NCBI RefSeq assembly: GCF_000321225.1
Contig: NW_004450483.1
Coordinates: 2,823,693 to 2,887,692 of the forward strand
Length of the DNA stretch: 64,000 nucleotides
Source: Odobenus rosmarus divergens
Lineage: Eukaryota; Chordata; Mammalia; Carnivora; Odobenidae
Direction of reading: 5' to 3'
The position numbers were made by a program, and so were the translations under genes. How positions within the stretch are numbered: position 1 is the first letter of the stretch; each line of letters starts with the position of its first letter. The notes below the pieces were generated by a model. It saw only the letters and a list, made by a program, of their open reading frames with translations. It was not told where the DNA came from and ran no database searches. Shown one piece after another: positions 11,314 to 22,799 of the stretch.

Positions 11314-12250
11314 AAATAACTCTAGGGTAAAGCCGGACATCTAAAAGGTGCTGAGAAATAGTGACATGACAAAAAACAAAGTCAGAGCAAGGACCTGAAG
11401 TGACAGTGAGCAAGTCAACAAGGCTGACCGTGAATAGATTCTAGGGTTAAGGTCTATTAGGAAAATGTTTAAAATTATCTTTCAGGCAAAAAGAAGAGAC
11501 AACCAGACCCACAGCTGGGAACCAGGGCTTAATGTTAAATTACAACAAACAACAACTTCTCTATCTGTATTTTTGGGGGTTCTCTCTGTCAAGAAGAATG
11601 TTCTTCAGACCAAAATTGGTGGGAGGACATATCAAGAAGTGAGATGTGAAGCCTGAAATAGTTGAGGGCTCAGGGGGAGAGGTCCAGACAGATTACATCC
11701 CACAGACCTGGAAGAGTTTCCTGATGTGCCAACAGATCTCCTTCTTGAGAAACCAGACACATCAGGAGAGAAACAGGAAGGCTCAAGGCAGAAAAATGTT
11801 CATAATTTTCAGAAAGGTGGACGGGAGTGCATCCCAGGATATTGTCATCAGGGACAAATGGAGAGTCTCTTGTTCAAGCCCAAATGTTCCACTTGAGGGA
11901 GAAGATGGAGCTGATGCTGGTCCATGAGGAAAGAGCTAGAGTTTTGTTGGACCTTCAGGGCAGCAAGAGCAGTGGTATGTTGAGCCTCTTCAGAAAATGA
12001 AAGCATTCTTCAACAGACTTACGACAAAGGAGGGAGGAAGGAAGGGGAGAGAAAGGAAGATGCTTGAAACCGTTTAGTGCTGAAGCAAGTAGTTTTATTC
12101 ATTTCAGTTAAGCCCTGAGGGGGTCACTATGTTACAGAGCCTCACAGTGATTACTGTTCGTAATGGCATTTTCTAGAAAGTTCCATATGTTCCAAGATCT
12201 TTGTATGAGAAGACAAGAAGTTGTGAATGTCTTTAGAAAAATGTTCCTTC
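11314..12250. other. Unique intronic sequence of MARCO intron 1
   Basis: No repeat or exon recognised. Small plus-strand frames (for example 11646-11927) lack any family similarity and have no convincing splice context, so I treat them as chance. Confidence 0.5.
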
Positions 12251-12252
12251 CA

Positions 12253-12464
12253 GAGCACCTGGGTGGCTCAGTCGGTTAAGCATCTGCCTTTGTCTCAGGT
12301 CATGCTCTCAGGGTCCTGGGAGGTATAGCCCCATATCAGGCTCCCTGCTCAGCAGGGAGTCTGTTTCTCCCTCTTCCTCTGCTCTTCCCCCTGCCCATGC
12401 TCTCCCCTTCTCTCTCTCAAATAAATAAATGGAATCTTTAAAAAGAAAGAAAGAAAGAAAGAAA
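12253..12464 (+). mobile_element. Can-SINE, plus strand, with (GAAA)n tail
   Basis: Head gagcacctgggtggctcagt, CT-rich body, AAATAAAT tail passing into a (GAAA)n microsatellite at about 12444-12464. Flanks atgttccttcc and atattccttct form an imperfect duplication. Confidence 0.95.
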
Positions 12465-12529
12465 TATTCCTTCTAACCAAACTGTTTTGTTTTTTGGTTA
12501 GATTTTTAGTTAATGGTATCCATAACCCA

Positions 12530-13200
12530 AGTCAGAAATCTGGAATTCCCCCTTAAGCTGGCCTCCACCTCACTTGCCTTTTCCCACCATTATAGTCTTA
12601 CTGACTTGACTTCTAATATCTTTCCAGAACATTCCTTATAATCACTGCCTCTTACTGTCTCTTGCTGCCATGCTTCTTTCTGTCCTCAGACTCTTTCTAG
12701 CTCGTTCCACATCTATGATAGCGAGTAATCTCAACAGCAAACCAACGCCTCTTAGCCCAAAGTCAAACATTCAAAGCTCCGCATTGTCTTCAGGACAAAG
12801 TCTAAATTAATTGGTCCTAATCTCAATCCCCACCGAACTTCCCCCACTTAACATTGGCCCCACCGCCTGAAACTATCTGTATTTCTCTAAACAGTACCTA
12901 TGAATATAGCATAAACCCGTGGTCTTCTATTGCTGTCCCAGCCAGCCTCTTATTTTACTAATTCCCTTTATTCTTTAAACTTTAGAAGAGGTCTCACTCT
13001 GACCTCCAGGTCAGACCAGGTTAGATCTGTCCATAGATCTGTCCTGTGCTTGTATAGAGATAGTTTATAGATGGCCTAACCCTGCCATCCTCCTGCCACC
13101 ACCGACATGACTGAAGACTCCCCGTTTATTCTTGTATGTTTCCTCAGTGCCAAGAGCAGTGCCCAGTAGGTGCTGACTATGTTTGATCAGCTGACTTTGC
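12530..13200 (+). mobile_element. L2 LINE 3' region
   Basis: Extended L2 similarity: gctggcctccacctcacttg, aggacaaagtctaaattaat and cagtgcccagtaggtgctga in the correct order. Non-coding and heavily mutated. Confidence 0.65.
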
Positions 13201-14163
13201 TTGCACATTTTCAGTAACATAAAAAGTCATATATCCAGAATGCTGCATTCCCCAAAGTTCTGAATAGCCAACAATTAGTAAAGTCATTTGCACGCACGCA
13301 TTCTGTTATCACACTGTGAATTCCTAAAGGCAGAACACTCAACCCTGCATCTTTGTACCCCTTTCAGTTCCAGCCAGTGACCCGCACAAATACTGGGTGA
13401 GAGGGACAGATCAGGCTGGGGGACAGAACTGCAATTGTTCTGAACAGATGACTTCCAGAAAAGACTAGGAGTGGGAATGACTCATCAACTTGGAAGGCAA
13501 GTCCTAGAGGATATTCTAGCACGGGAAATCAGAGATCCCCTGTGGAAAACACTCACTGGCGACTTTAAATTCTAGAAGATTTAAAAAATGCACCACCTGT
13601 AGAAGGATGAGGGAGAAAAATAAAGATGACAGAGTTGCCTGAATTTTTAAAACCTGAATTGAATCTAAGACAAACTAATTATGAAGCTATTAACATATCC
13701 TAGCCAGCGCGAACTGGAGAAAGCACTCCCTGATCAACACATCAGTTATAACGGAAGTCACTTTAAAGAATTTTAAAGGAATTACATTAAATAAATATGT
13801 GGCACTTGGCTTTCATTTTGTGGAACTTTTTCATCCCCCTTGTGTTGCTTTGCCATTTTGTCACACAATCTGGGTGTCAAGATAAGACTAATAAAAAGGA
13901 AGGGCGTATGATAAGTATTAGCATTCATCGAAGGGTAAATATTTTAATACAATTTATTGGGGAAAAAAAACAACCCAACTGTATACTACAGATACAGCAT
14001 CTATTACTAACATTACATGAATCCCAGATTGAAACATTCCAGAAATGTATTAGTGAAAGTCTATGGCACAAACCTAGGCTTCCTATCGCCTTGTCTATTC
14101 CTATGTTGCCAACAGAAAAAGTACACCACCAGGCAGTGTCATTACTGAGAAGCAGTACTTTAC
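13201..14163. other. Unique intronic sequence next to MARCO exon 1
   Basis: AT-rich sequence with a possible L2 scrap near 13320-13400. Nothing else recognised. The first few hundred bases of intron 1 may contain regulatory elements, but no specific element can be named. Confidence 0.45.
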
Positions 14164-14272
14164 CATTGATTTCAAAGGCCTCCATTGCAGGGAACATGGT
14201 TTGGTTGACGGCTGCTCTTTCTCCAGTGCTAGCCAAGAACTCTTCCACCTTGAGAATTTCCTTATTTTCCAT
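14164..14272 (-). CDS. MARCO: MARCO coding exon 1 (start codon, cytoplasmic tail)
   Basis: First coding exon of MARCO. ATG at 14272-14270 on the minus strand opens 36 codons that begin MENKEILKVEEFL and end MEAFEIN. A single G and a GT donor (14163-14162) follow, giving a phase-1 junction that joins exactly to exon 2. The N-terminus matches mammalian MARCO (human begins MRNKKILK and has EPFEIN before exon 2; mouse has MFPVMETFEIN; both recalled). The length equals the mouse-type tail and is about four residues longer than human. This segment is the cytoplasmic tail, with no signal peptide, as expected for a type II protein. An antisense frame covering the same bases is a shadow. Confidence 0.95.
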
Positions 14273-14520
14273 TGTGAAGCTTTATAGATGGCCCAAAGTC
14301 CTGGAGCCAGCAGAAATGCTGTCCTCAAGAGGAACCACTTGGGGAAAGATTGTTCTCATTTAACTACTGCAGCTAGCTTCAGACCACACAGCACTTCCCT
14401 TTGGCTCCGACTTCTGAATTTGCAAAATGTTTCCTGACATGATCAGACTTGGGCATGTCGCAAAAACAGGTTATTCACACACGGAGCTCCTATTCGGCAC
14501 AGCTGCCTGTTAAGGGAAGT
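14273..14520 (-). promoter_or_regulatory. MARCO: MARCO 5' UTR and proximal promoter (inferred)
   Basis: Sequence immediately upstream of the MARCO ATG on the minus strand. An ATCTATAAAG sequence lies only about 10-20 bases before the ATG, so it is more likely 5' UTR than a TATA box. Farther up, AGGGAAGTGC (minus strand, 14391-14400) is a PU.1/ETS-like core and a TTTTGCAAATT element (about 14417-14427) resembles a C/EBP or octamer half-site. Both would fit a myeloid promoter. The transcription start cannot be fixed from sequence. Confidence 0.5.
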
Positions 14521-14744
14521 GACTTACGCTTTGGGGCATAAGTCACAGATCCTTGGAACCAGCCCTCGCTCCCGGGCCCCTGAGAGCAGGGAGTTGGGTG
14601 ACCCCAGGGAGGATGTTTCTCTCCCTGCCCTCTGCCCATCCAAGGGCCACCATCATCCCAGACCCAGGCACTGTCTTAGGACCTCTGTGGTTCACACTGA
14701 AATCTCCCTCCTCTGACCCACTTCAGCCTTAGGGTTCATCTTTT

Positions 14745-14893
14745 CTCCTCAAAGTGTGGACCTTGGACAGCAGTATCCGCATTGCCTGGGATCTTGTGAG
14801 GAATGCAGAGTCCCATGTCCCATCCCACGTGAATCCAAATCTACAGTTTAACTAGCTTTCCAGGTGATGAATGTAGGCAATGGAGAAGCACTG
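14745..14893 (+). mobile_element. hAT-type MER element fragment
   Basis: ctcaaagtgtggaccttgga, gcattgcctgggatcttgtg and agctttccaggtgatgaatg occur in the order of a common non-autonomous hAT-Charlie element. It ends near an agcactg terminal-like motif. Subfamily not assigned. Confidence 0.5.
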
Positions 14894-15067
14894 CTCTGTA
14901 CCACACGCTGTAGCATCTACTTACACTTCCGTGCCTATCTTCCCAGGCCCCGTGTGTGGGGGCACATACGTGCTTGCTCTGGCCCCGGCAAGACCTGAGC
15001 TCCTTGAGGGGACAAACCCGCTCCCTAGCTCCTTTTTGTCAGGCATTCCTTACCAGAAAGGACGCAT

Positions 15068-15250
15068 AGTGTGGTGGTGAGCACACAGACCCTACAAGCT
15101 GAGGTGCTTGGGTTCAAATTCTACTTGCTCCATACAGCAGCTGTACGACCGTAGAAACATCACGTGAGCTCTCGGCTCCTCGATTTCCCTTGTTTGTCAA
15201 AAAAGGGAGACGGGGTTATTTGTTGCGTTGGCCAAATGAATTAGATCACA
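15068..15250 (+). mobile_element. MIR, plus strand
   Basis: Plus MIR in order: gtgtggtggtgagcacacag, cttgggttcaaattctactt, and a ctcctcgatttcccttgttt segment leading to an A-rich end. Complete core present. Confidence 0.8.
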
Positions 15251-16189
15251 TCTGGTGGTGGTTAGGATGGCTCCTGGCGGGCCGCGGGCACTGAGGTCAC
15301 GTGGCTTCCGTCACTAGAGATGTTGTGAGCATCCTGGTTTCTGGGAAGATAAAGACAACGGCTCTTGCCTTAAAGAAGCTCCCAGTCTGGTTTGTGGGCT
15401 AGATGTGGATACAACTGAATTCTAGAAACTTGCTGTCACGTGAGAGGCTGGAAGTGACCTGGAGGCAGCAGGACCAGGGGTGGGAACACCCCCAGAAACC
15501 TTGCTGATCAGCTCTGGGTTCAAGGGAGGACCGGGGGGTCTGCCTGGAAAGCGTGATGGGGCTGGGGGGCCTTGGAGGCAGGAAAGGTGGCAAGTGCAGC
15601 CTCCCAGGCAGGGTTTCAGGGTGCAGGAGCCACAAGACTTTGGGGCTGTTTGGAACCTGAGAGGTGAGGAGGAGAGGTGGCCAGGGAAGAGGCTGGGCCC
15701 CGCTCGCTCACTTTGTTTGGTCTGTGGTGTGGCAGAAAGCAGAAAGGGCAAGAAGCTCAGGAAAAAGAGTGACTGGCAGTGTCCCCAGGGCAGAGGTCCC
15801 CCGTGGCACCCACAGTTTCAACATTCAGGAAGTCCCCGCCATGGGCTGAGGTGCTAGGAGGAGAAGCCAGCACACAAAAGGTTAAAGGAATTGGAGGTGA
15901 GAAAATGAAAGTGGCTGGCAGCGCTAAGCAGAAGTGTGGGCATTTGAGGTAATAGAGGCTGCAGGGGCTATCCCCGTGGGAGGGGAATCTCCCCGGGACA
16001 GGGACCTGCTCTCTTAGGCCACTGTGCCTCCTCTCTCTGCCTGTGCACCTCAGCTCTGGCCAAGGGCCGTCCTCATCCATGACAGTGGGGTGGGGGCTCA
16101 TTGGAAACGCTGTGGGCTAGTGACCGAGGGCCGCTGGCCTTGCACTGAACATTTAGTGGACATCAAATGTGGTTGCTTTGGTGCTAGAT
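15251..16189. other. GC-rich unique sequence about 1-2 kb upstream of MARCO
   Basis: GC-rich with several overlapping chance frames on both strands (for example 15480-15857 plus, 15757-16101 minus), none resembling a known family. No repeat seen. A distal MARCO promoter or enhancer could lie here, but there is no specific motif evidence. Confidence 0.4.
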
Positions 16190-16285
16190 ATCAGGCCAGA
16201 CAGACCTGGGCCACAAACCCAACTCTTTCAGGAACTTGCTGGGTGAACTGGGGTGTCTTACTTCACTTCTCTGGGCCTTGGCACA
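16190..16285 (+). mobile_element. MIR fragment, plus strand
   Basis: ggccagacagacctgggcca and ttcacttctctgggccttgg match the MIR core and 3' section in order, with the usual divergence. Confidence 0.55.
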
Positions 16286-16319
16286 AAGTAATAGCTCCTC
16301 GAACCATTACCCAGTATCC

Positions 16320-16465
16320 AGGATTTATTAGGTATCAAGCACTGTGCTGGACACTTACATACATTACTCACCACTCGCAACAACCTGTAACTAGACTCAG
16401 ATCTTGTGATTAGAAAGTGATGCCGCCAGAATGTAAATCCAGGATACTGGGTCCCTACAGCCTCA
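16320..16465 (-). mobile_element. MIR fragment, minus strand
   Basis: ggtatcaagcactgtgctgg, acattactcaccactcgcaa and gccagaatgtaaatccagga match the reverse strand of MIR in order. Confidence 0.65.
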
Positions 16466-17807
16466 TTTAAACCTAGTTTGACCCAGACGCTGTAATCCAG
16501 AGGTTCACACTGGAGGAGTTTTTTTGAAACACCCCTACCATTTCTCCACCCCCAGCCTGAGATTCTAGTTTTCATAAAAGCCCCAAGGCTGGTTAAAATG
16601 TGCAACCCGGCTGAGGACCTCTGCACAGAAGAATGAAGCAGTTACATGTAGCGCAGAGACCTGTGGGGACCCTCAGGACTCCTTTCTGGAAGGATCCATT
16701 AGGTTGAATTATACACAATTACTGATATTCATCCCTTCTTGACATGCAATAAATGGATACTTCACAGGATCCAGCCTAATCTATCCAGCCTCCAGTGCTG
16801 GGACTAGAATAAGGCAATTAATGCACTAGCTTGGGGTGCAAAAGATTCAGTAATCAAGGTAAGTAACATTTTAACACAAGAATTTAAAAATCAAAATTAA
16901 TGCCAAAAGCCCATGATGAACAAAATTAAAAAAAGACGGGATCCCACTTGGAATGACCTGTCATTTGCTCTCCCTCGTCCTGGCCGTGGTGTTTACTCTG
17001 TGTTTCAGCATCCCCATTTGCAAGATGGAATACCAGTAGTTGACCTGTTTGTGCATGGGGTAGGTGTGAGGGTCAAACAAAATAATAAAACCCTAAGCAT
17101 GTTTATAAATGAAAGGGCTCTGGGTAGAATGGCATCTTCTATCAATTCTATCAAGCCAGTGCGTAACGTGAAACTCCTGCATTGTCAATGTCACCCTTAA
17201 AAATCCCTTAAATCTCCCATAAAGTACAAAACACACAATTTGGGGGAATACTGTACAGACTCTTCTTAAGCGTCTTCCACTCAGACACTTTTATCTCCGG
17301 GAATAAGGACCTAGCTGTTTCTTCTCTCGAGCACCAGATGAAGTGGTCAACTTGCCTTTGGGACCATGCTGTTCAAGAAATGCAGGGTCTGGCTTTATTT
17401 TTCTAGCAAAGTGCATATCATTGGGTTGGAGAATTTAAATGTGTGTTCAGAGTGGTTCTGATGTAGTTACATCAAGTTCCGTTGTTCTCCAGAGTGACAA
17501 CCAAGTGGCTCACGGTGGTCTTTTAGAGAGAGGGAATGGGGCTGGAGTTCCAGGCAGAGGCGACTCCAAGCCTGATGGTTTCGGCAGAGCTGGGCTTTCT
17601 ATGAACCAGTGGACCCCAAACTAGTTTAGTCAATGGGTCACCAGGCAGATCAAGAATTCCTGAGCAACCCCGTTGCAGCTGAACACTGGGGCAACTGTGG
17701 TAATGCACGATGTAAAACTCACCAGCACAAACCCAAGTGTTCAAAACAAACAAACAGAACCCCATAGCAAGCAGGCAAGCCAATGAAGCTTAATAGCAAC
17801 TAATCTT
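16466..17807. other. Intergenic sequence, no gene seen
   Basis: Mixed AT-rich sequence. A hAT-like scrap may lie near 16500-16620. An ORF at 16913-17200 has no recognisable domain. Confidence 0.4.
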
Positions 17808-19147
17808 CGACAAACCAGGAAAAAATATCCAATTGAAAAAAGACAGTCTCTTCAATAAATGGTGCTGGGAAAATTGGACAGCTATACACAGAAGAATGAA
17901 ACTTACACCATACCCAAAGATAAACTCTAAATGGATGAAAGACCTCAATGTGAGACAGGAATCCATCAAAATCCTAGAGGAGAACACAAGCAGTAACCTC
18001 CTCGACATCAGCCACAGCAACTTCTTTCAAGACATGCCCCCAAAGGCAAGGGAAACAAAAATGAAAATGAACTTTTGGGACTTAATCAAGATAAAAAGCT
18101 TCTGCACAGCAAAGGAAACAGTCAGCAAAACAAAGGGAACCCACAGAATGGGAGAAGATACTTGCAAATGACACTACAGATAAAGAGCTCGTATCCAAGA
18201 TCTATAAAGAACTTCTCAAACTCAATACCCAAAAAACAAATAATCAAATCAAAAAATGGACAGAAGACATGAACAGACACTTCTCCAAAGAAGACATATG
18301 AATGGCTAACAGATACATGAAAAAATGTTCAACATCATTAGCCATCAGAGAAATTCAAATCAAAACCACATTGAGATACCACCTTGCACCAGTGAGAATG
18401 GCAAAAATTAACAAGGCAGGAAACAACAAATGTTGGAGAGGATGTGGAGAAAGGGGAACCCTCTTATACTGTTGGTGGGAATGCAAGCTGGTAAAGCCAC
18501 TCTGGAAAACAGTATGGAGGTGCCTCAAAAAGTTAAAAATAGAGCTACCCTATGACCCAGCAATTATACTACTGGGTATTGACTCCAAAGATACAGATGT
18601 AGTGAAAAGAGGGGCACGTGCACCCCAGTGTTCATAACAGCAATGTCCGCAATAGCCCAACAGTGGAAAGAGCCGAGATGCCCTTCAACAGATGAATGGA
18701 TAAAGAAGATATGGTCCATATGTACAGTGGAATATTACTCAGCCATCAGAAAGGATGAATACCCATTATTTGCATCGACATGGATGGAACTGGAGGGGAT
18801 TATGCTAAGTGAAATAAGTCAAGCAGAGAAAGACAATTATCATAAGCTTTCACTTATATGTGGAACATAAGGAATAGCATGGAGGACATTAGGAGAAGGA
18901 AGGGAAAAATGAAGGGGGGGACATCAGAGGGGGAGACGAACCATGAAAGACTATGGACTCCGGGAAACAAACTGAGGGTTACAAAGAGGAAGGGGGTGGG
19001 GGATGGGTTAGCCTGGTGATGGGTATTAAGGAGGTCACATATTGCAATGAATACTGGGTGTTATACGCAAACAATGACTCATGGAACTTCAAACCAAAAA
19101 ATAAAATAAAATAAAATAAAAAATAATATTAAAAAAATAAAAATAAC
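17808..19147 (+). mobile_element. Carnivoran L1, 5'-truncated, 3' half of ORF2 plus 3' UTR
   Basis: Plus-strand L1 of moderate age. It contains ORF2 C-terminal pieces in split frames: [20 protein letters not shown], then the Cys-rich motif [20 protein letters not shown], then VEYYSAIRKDEY. The 3' UTR (gggggagacgaaccatgaaa, gggtgttatacgcaaacaat) and an (AAAAT)n tail follow. In the Cys-rich motif a Tyr stands where human L1 has His. Frame breaks near 18171 and 18630 make it dead. taatctt at 17801-17807 and 19155-19161 may be a short target duplication. Confidence 0.93.
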
Positions 19148-19164
19148 TGCTGATTAATCTTAAA

Positions 19165-19262
19165 AACAAAAAAGTCCCATCAACACCAATGACCATCAAC
19201 TTGTGAATAGATAAATAAATGACAGTACATCCAATCAATGGGATGGTAATCAGCCATAGGAA
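19165..19262 (+). mobile_element. Older L1 fragment
   Basis: atcaacttgtgaatagataa and gatggtaatcagccatagga resemble the late ORF2 region of L1 on the plus strand. It is more diverged than the L1 immediately before it. Confidence 0.5.
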
Positions 19263-19927
19263 AAACACAATCAAATTTCCTAGAGCACCCCAACGTCCTT
19301 TATCAATACTACCTCTTCCCTATTGTCATTCAGTCCACTGCAGTTATAATCAGGAAACTGCAGTAACTCCGCCAAGGGGGTGGCGGGGCAAGCAAACAGA
19401 CTTAAGCCAATGGCATGAGCCCTTACTAGTATTTAAATCACAGGCAGAGAGAAAATAGCCTAAAAATAGCTAGAGCTTTACTCCTTCCCAGCAATGTTGT
19501 CCTGAGTATTCCTGCTACGTGATCTTAGCCCTGGCCTTTTTCCTACCTGGCCCCCAAACTACCTGTTTCTCTCTTTTCTAAATCCAGTTCCTCCTGTCAA
19601 ATCTCGAAGTCCTCTACATTCTTCCACTAAATTTCCTCTTGTCAAGTGGGCTAGATTTGGTTTCTACTGCAGAGAGCTTAAGAACCCGGACCCCCCTAGC
19701 TCTGCACAAAGGGTCTCCAGAGCCATCTTCTGACCCTCTTTCTGCTCACACGTCAGGTCTGTGTGCCCTGTGGTTCTGCGTTCCCGCTGCCTTGGGGAAG
19801 GTACCTCCTTCATCAGCCTGAGCTTTGTGGACCCCAACTAGCTCGAACTCAGTCCAAGGGGAAGGTAGCCTCACAGCCTTCAGAAGTGACACAGTTGATT
19901 CATTCCCCAGTAACCTAATTCACTCCC
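19263..19927. other. Intergenic sequence, no gene seen
   Basis: No repeat or gene recognised. C/T-rich around 19490-19640. Small frames only. Confidence 0.4.
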
Positions 19928-20190
19928 TGATTTTTTCTTTCTTGTTTCAAGTTTTTATTTAAATTCCACTTAGTTAACATACATTGTTATATTAGTTTCA
20001 GGTGTACAATATAGTGATTCAACGCTTCCATACAGCACCCAGTGCTCCTCACAAGTGCCCTCCTTAATCACCATCATGCATTTCCCCCCGCCCCCCCCCC
20101 ACCTCCCCTCTGGTAACCAACAGTGTGTTCTCTAGAGTTAAGAGTCTATTTTCTGGTTTGCCTCTCTTTTTCCCTCCTATGTTCAGATAT
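19928..20190 (-). mobile_element. L1 3' end, minus strand, 5'-truncated
   Basis: Reverse L1 3' UTR: tttaaattccacttagttaa, tttcaggtgtacaatatagt, agtgccctccttaatcacca, a C-rich run (20084-20101) and ggtaaccaacagtgtgttct. It is a 5'-truncated insertion lying antisense to the plus strand. Confidence 0.9.
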
Positions 20191-20930
20191 AAGTCCAATA
20201 ATTATTGATCCTTTTTTGACAGTTCGCAATTTTACCTTATTTCTGGAAGAAACAATATTTTCAATAGCAAAATAACGAACTGATTTTTTGAACAACAACA
20301 ACAACAACAATGCAGAAACAATCAACTGGCAGTGAGTAGAGCATCCTTCTCCAAACTCCAAAAGTCCCTCAGAAAAGGCCCAGAGGCAGCTCCTCTCCCT
20401 TTTATAGCTCCTAACTTGGTATTGAGTTAAGACTACCCCAAAGGCCCTGGATGCAGCATTTTCTGAGGCATTCTGTTGCGACTGACCTGCATGTGAGCCC
20501 CTTTCAATGTCTGAGGTCTTTCCCACCTTTGGAGACTGAATGGGAGAAACCATGTCCACTAGAGGCTTGCAGCCAGGCGTAGGCATGTGGCCAGCCAGAC
20601 CTACCTTCCATATGCCTTCAAAGGAGAAGCGATCCCTGCACAGCATGGAAGGGGCAGCAGCTCCAGCAATGCCAAGGGACCAGCAGAAGCAGGAAGAGGG
20701 TGGCAGCAGTAGGTGGGTCCTACCGGCGTGGGTTCTATGGCATGATCTGGGCTGTGGCCTGGTAGCCCTGTACCTGACCTTTGCCCGGGCCTGATTCTAC
20801 CGTCTCATCAGCAATTCTCTGAGCTCCCAGTAGCCTTCCAGTGATTTCCTTCTCCGCTTAAATCTGTCAGATTTTCACCTCGGTTGCTTACCATGGATAT
20901 TGCAGACTGGTGCAGAGAGCAAAAGATGGG
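20191..20930 (-). other. Unassigned segment with a TATA-box-like element
   Basis: No family recognised. The minus strand carries GAGCTATAAAAGGG (about 20397-20410), a consensus TATA box. A 166-codon open frame (20146-20646) crosses both this segment and the adjacent L1 3' UTR, which argues against a conserved protein. An (AAC)n run lies at 20290-20310. An old LTR with its own promoter is one possible explanation. Confidence 0.35.
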
Positions 20931-20949
20931 ATCAGCAATCCAGACCTTC

Positions 20950-21410
20950 AGGAGGCCCAAGTGTGAAGATTTTTGGAGAGTAATCAAGTCCAAGGGCCTT
21001 AGCTTGGCAAATAAGAACCTCTGTGATTGTGCCAATATCTTCCCTCCAAGCTCTTACTGACCTCTCTGCCACTCCCCATCTTTCTCTGGTCATCTTGAAT
21101 TACTACAGTTTATCAAGGCTAATCCTTCCATTTAAAGAGATATTCCCACTCCCAAAACCCTTCCAGTGAATGACAACCACTCATCCTAAGGGCACATTCT
21201 CTATGAATCCTACTGCCCAGTAGAACTGACTCCTCACACTCCTAACCCACCTTTGTAATGTATATTCTGCACAGAGATTCCTCAATAGACAGTAACTCGG
21301 CCGCTGGTTCTTTTTATTGGTCTCCTCCTCCGTCCCGCGAATTCCCCAAGAGCAGGAACCACACATTACATTGCTTGGACCGCAGTTCAAGCAGGAATAA
21401 AGAAGTGAAA
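20950..21410 (+). mobile_element. L2-like LINE relic
   Basis: tcttactgacctctctgcca, cacactcctaacccaccttt and ccccaagagcaggaaccaca follow the order of an L2 3' region. Highly diverged, boundaries approximate. Confidence 0.45.
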
Positions 21411-22309
21411 GGATGATCGAGAAGTATCCAGATGCTGAGGCGCAAACCCCCCACAAAATTTGTGGGAAAAGGGGAGAAAAGAGCAGGCCAGAGCCCCTTT
21501 CCTTTTCTCGTGGACTCTGTTAGATCGGATCTCAAAGGATGGTGATCAAGAAAGGCTTTGTGGGGCCCGATGGCTGTTTTCATCTGGCACACAGCTTATC
21601 TTGCAAAGACGGCGAGAAATTTTATGGCCAATTCCATCTGAGATTTATTCGTCAGGGTCCTTAACCTCAGCCCCTAGATGTTCACTACTAACCCTGGGTA
21701 TTCATCTTCCCCAGCATGGGATGCCTTAACAAGGAGCCCACTACACTATCAACAGGCTAAATTTCTGCAGATGGGGGGGTGGAACTGAGGTCTTTGCTGA
21801 GGCCATACCTCCTCTCTGCCTTGTCCTTGCTGGGAAACAAAGTGTACACAGAAGGGCATTTTTAGCCAAACTCTGCTCCTCCCTCTTTTTAACCATTTTC
21901 TAGTGGGAAGATTTGCAATAAGCAACACAATGCTGATTTCTTCATTATTTGGTCTGATTCTGCCCTTTCCCCTAGAAGAAGCTGCCATCTGGGTACTTGC
22001 GAGACTAAGTGCTATACTGGGTATGATGAAACCATCTAAAACACAAATGCAGGAGTTCCACAATTAGGCTACGAAATTCCCAGGCTATTATTTCTCTCGT
22101 GTCATTTCTGATTACCAAAAGGAGTTAACTAGCGGTGATTGTACAAACTGGATACAAACAGAAAGGGAAGCAAAGTCCTGAGGCAGAGGTTTTAAGGGCT
22201 GGGTGGAGAGGAGCTGAATTGATTGCATTTCCGTAGACTCACTTCCAGAATGGTTGATTTCATAGAATCACTTCCCCAGCATGTACCCAGAATGTTTACA
22301 TTTGAGTTC
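21411..22309. other. Intergenic sequence, no gene seen
   Basis: No confident repeat. Frames at 21460-21729 (plus) and 21749-22063 (minus) have no recognisable motif. Confidence 0.4.
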
Positions 22310-22500
22310 CCACTCCGGGCCTGGCACAGCTAAGCATTTGCATAGGCTCACTCTTCACAACAATCCTTTTTCAGTATAAATGTCATTTTTCATTTTCTGC
22401 AGATGGGAAACTGAGGCCCAGGGCCGAGAAAAGCGTGTGCCAAAAGTCAGACAACCAGGTCCGTCTGACTCCTGAGCCCAAAGTGGCCACTACACATCCC
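22310..22500 (-). mobile_element. MIR, minus strand
   Basis: ctctcactcttcacaacaat-like end, tgcagatgggaaactgaggc, then a agtcagacaaccaggtccgt segment. Typical reverse MIR order. Confidence 0.75.
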
Positions 22501-22799
22501 CTGAATCCTGGATTTCCTGAGCACTGAAGGGGGCCAGAGTTATTTAAATGAGGCATTTGTTAGAGGATTTTTGTCTGAAGCAGTGGGGCTGATGTCATTG
22601 TCTGCAAACAATACAAAGAATCGAAAGCTGGTGAGCCCACACGAAAATAGGGCAGGATGCCCTTCCCCTTGCTTGAGGTCCTGGCTCTCCCTCTAAAAGA
22701 CACCGTGTCTTCAGCTGAAACTTACCCTAAAGACACGCTCACAGAATGCACTGGGATCCAAACACACCGCAGCGGTCTGTTATAGGAAAGAACTGGACG

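Larger units (their letters stand above)
1186..14163 (-). other. MARCO: MARCO intron 1
   Basis: About 13 kb between coding exon 1 (GT donor at 14163-14162) and exon 2 (AG at 1187-1186). Roughly two thirds is transposon sequence: L2, MIR, SINEs and one old L1 lying antisense to MARCO. No additional exon was recognised. Open frames inside it lack splice context or family similarity. Confidence 0.85.

Noticed and set aside
14288..14297. CTATAAAG just before the MARCO ATG as a TATA box
   Set aside because: Only about 15 bases from the start codon, too close to leave a usual 5' UTR.
13797..14363. 188-codon plus-strand open frame
   Set aside because: It lies antisense across MARCO exon 1 and its flanks. 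The real coding strand is minus, with exact splice sites and family identity.
20146..20646. 166-codon minus-strand open frame
   Set aside because: It crosses the boundary between an L1 3' UTR and unrelated DNA and shows no domain.
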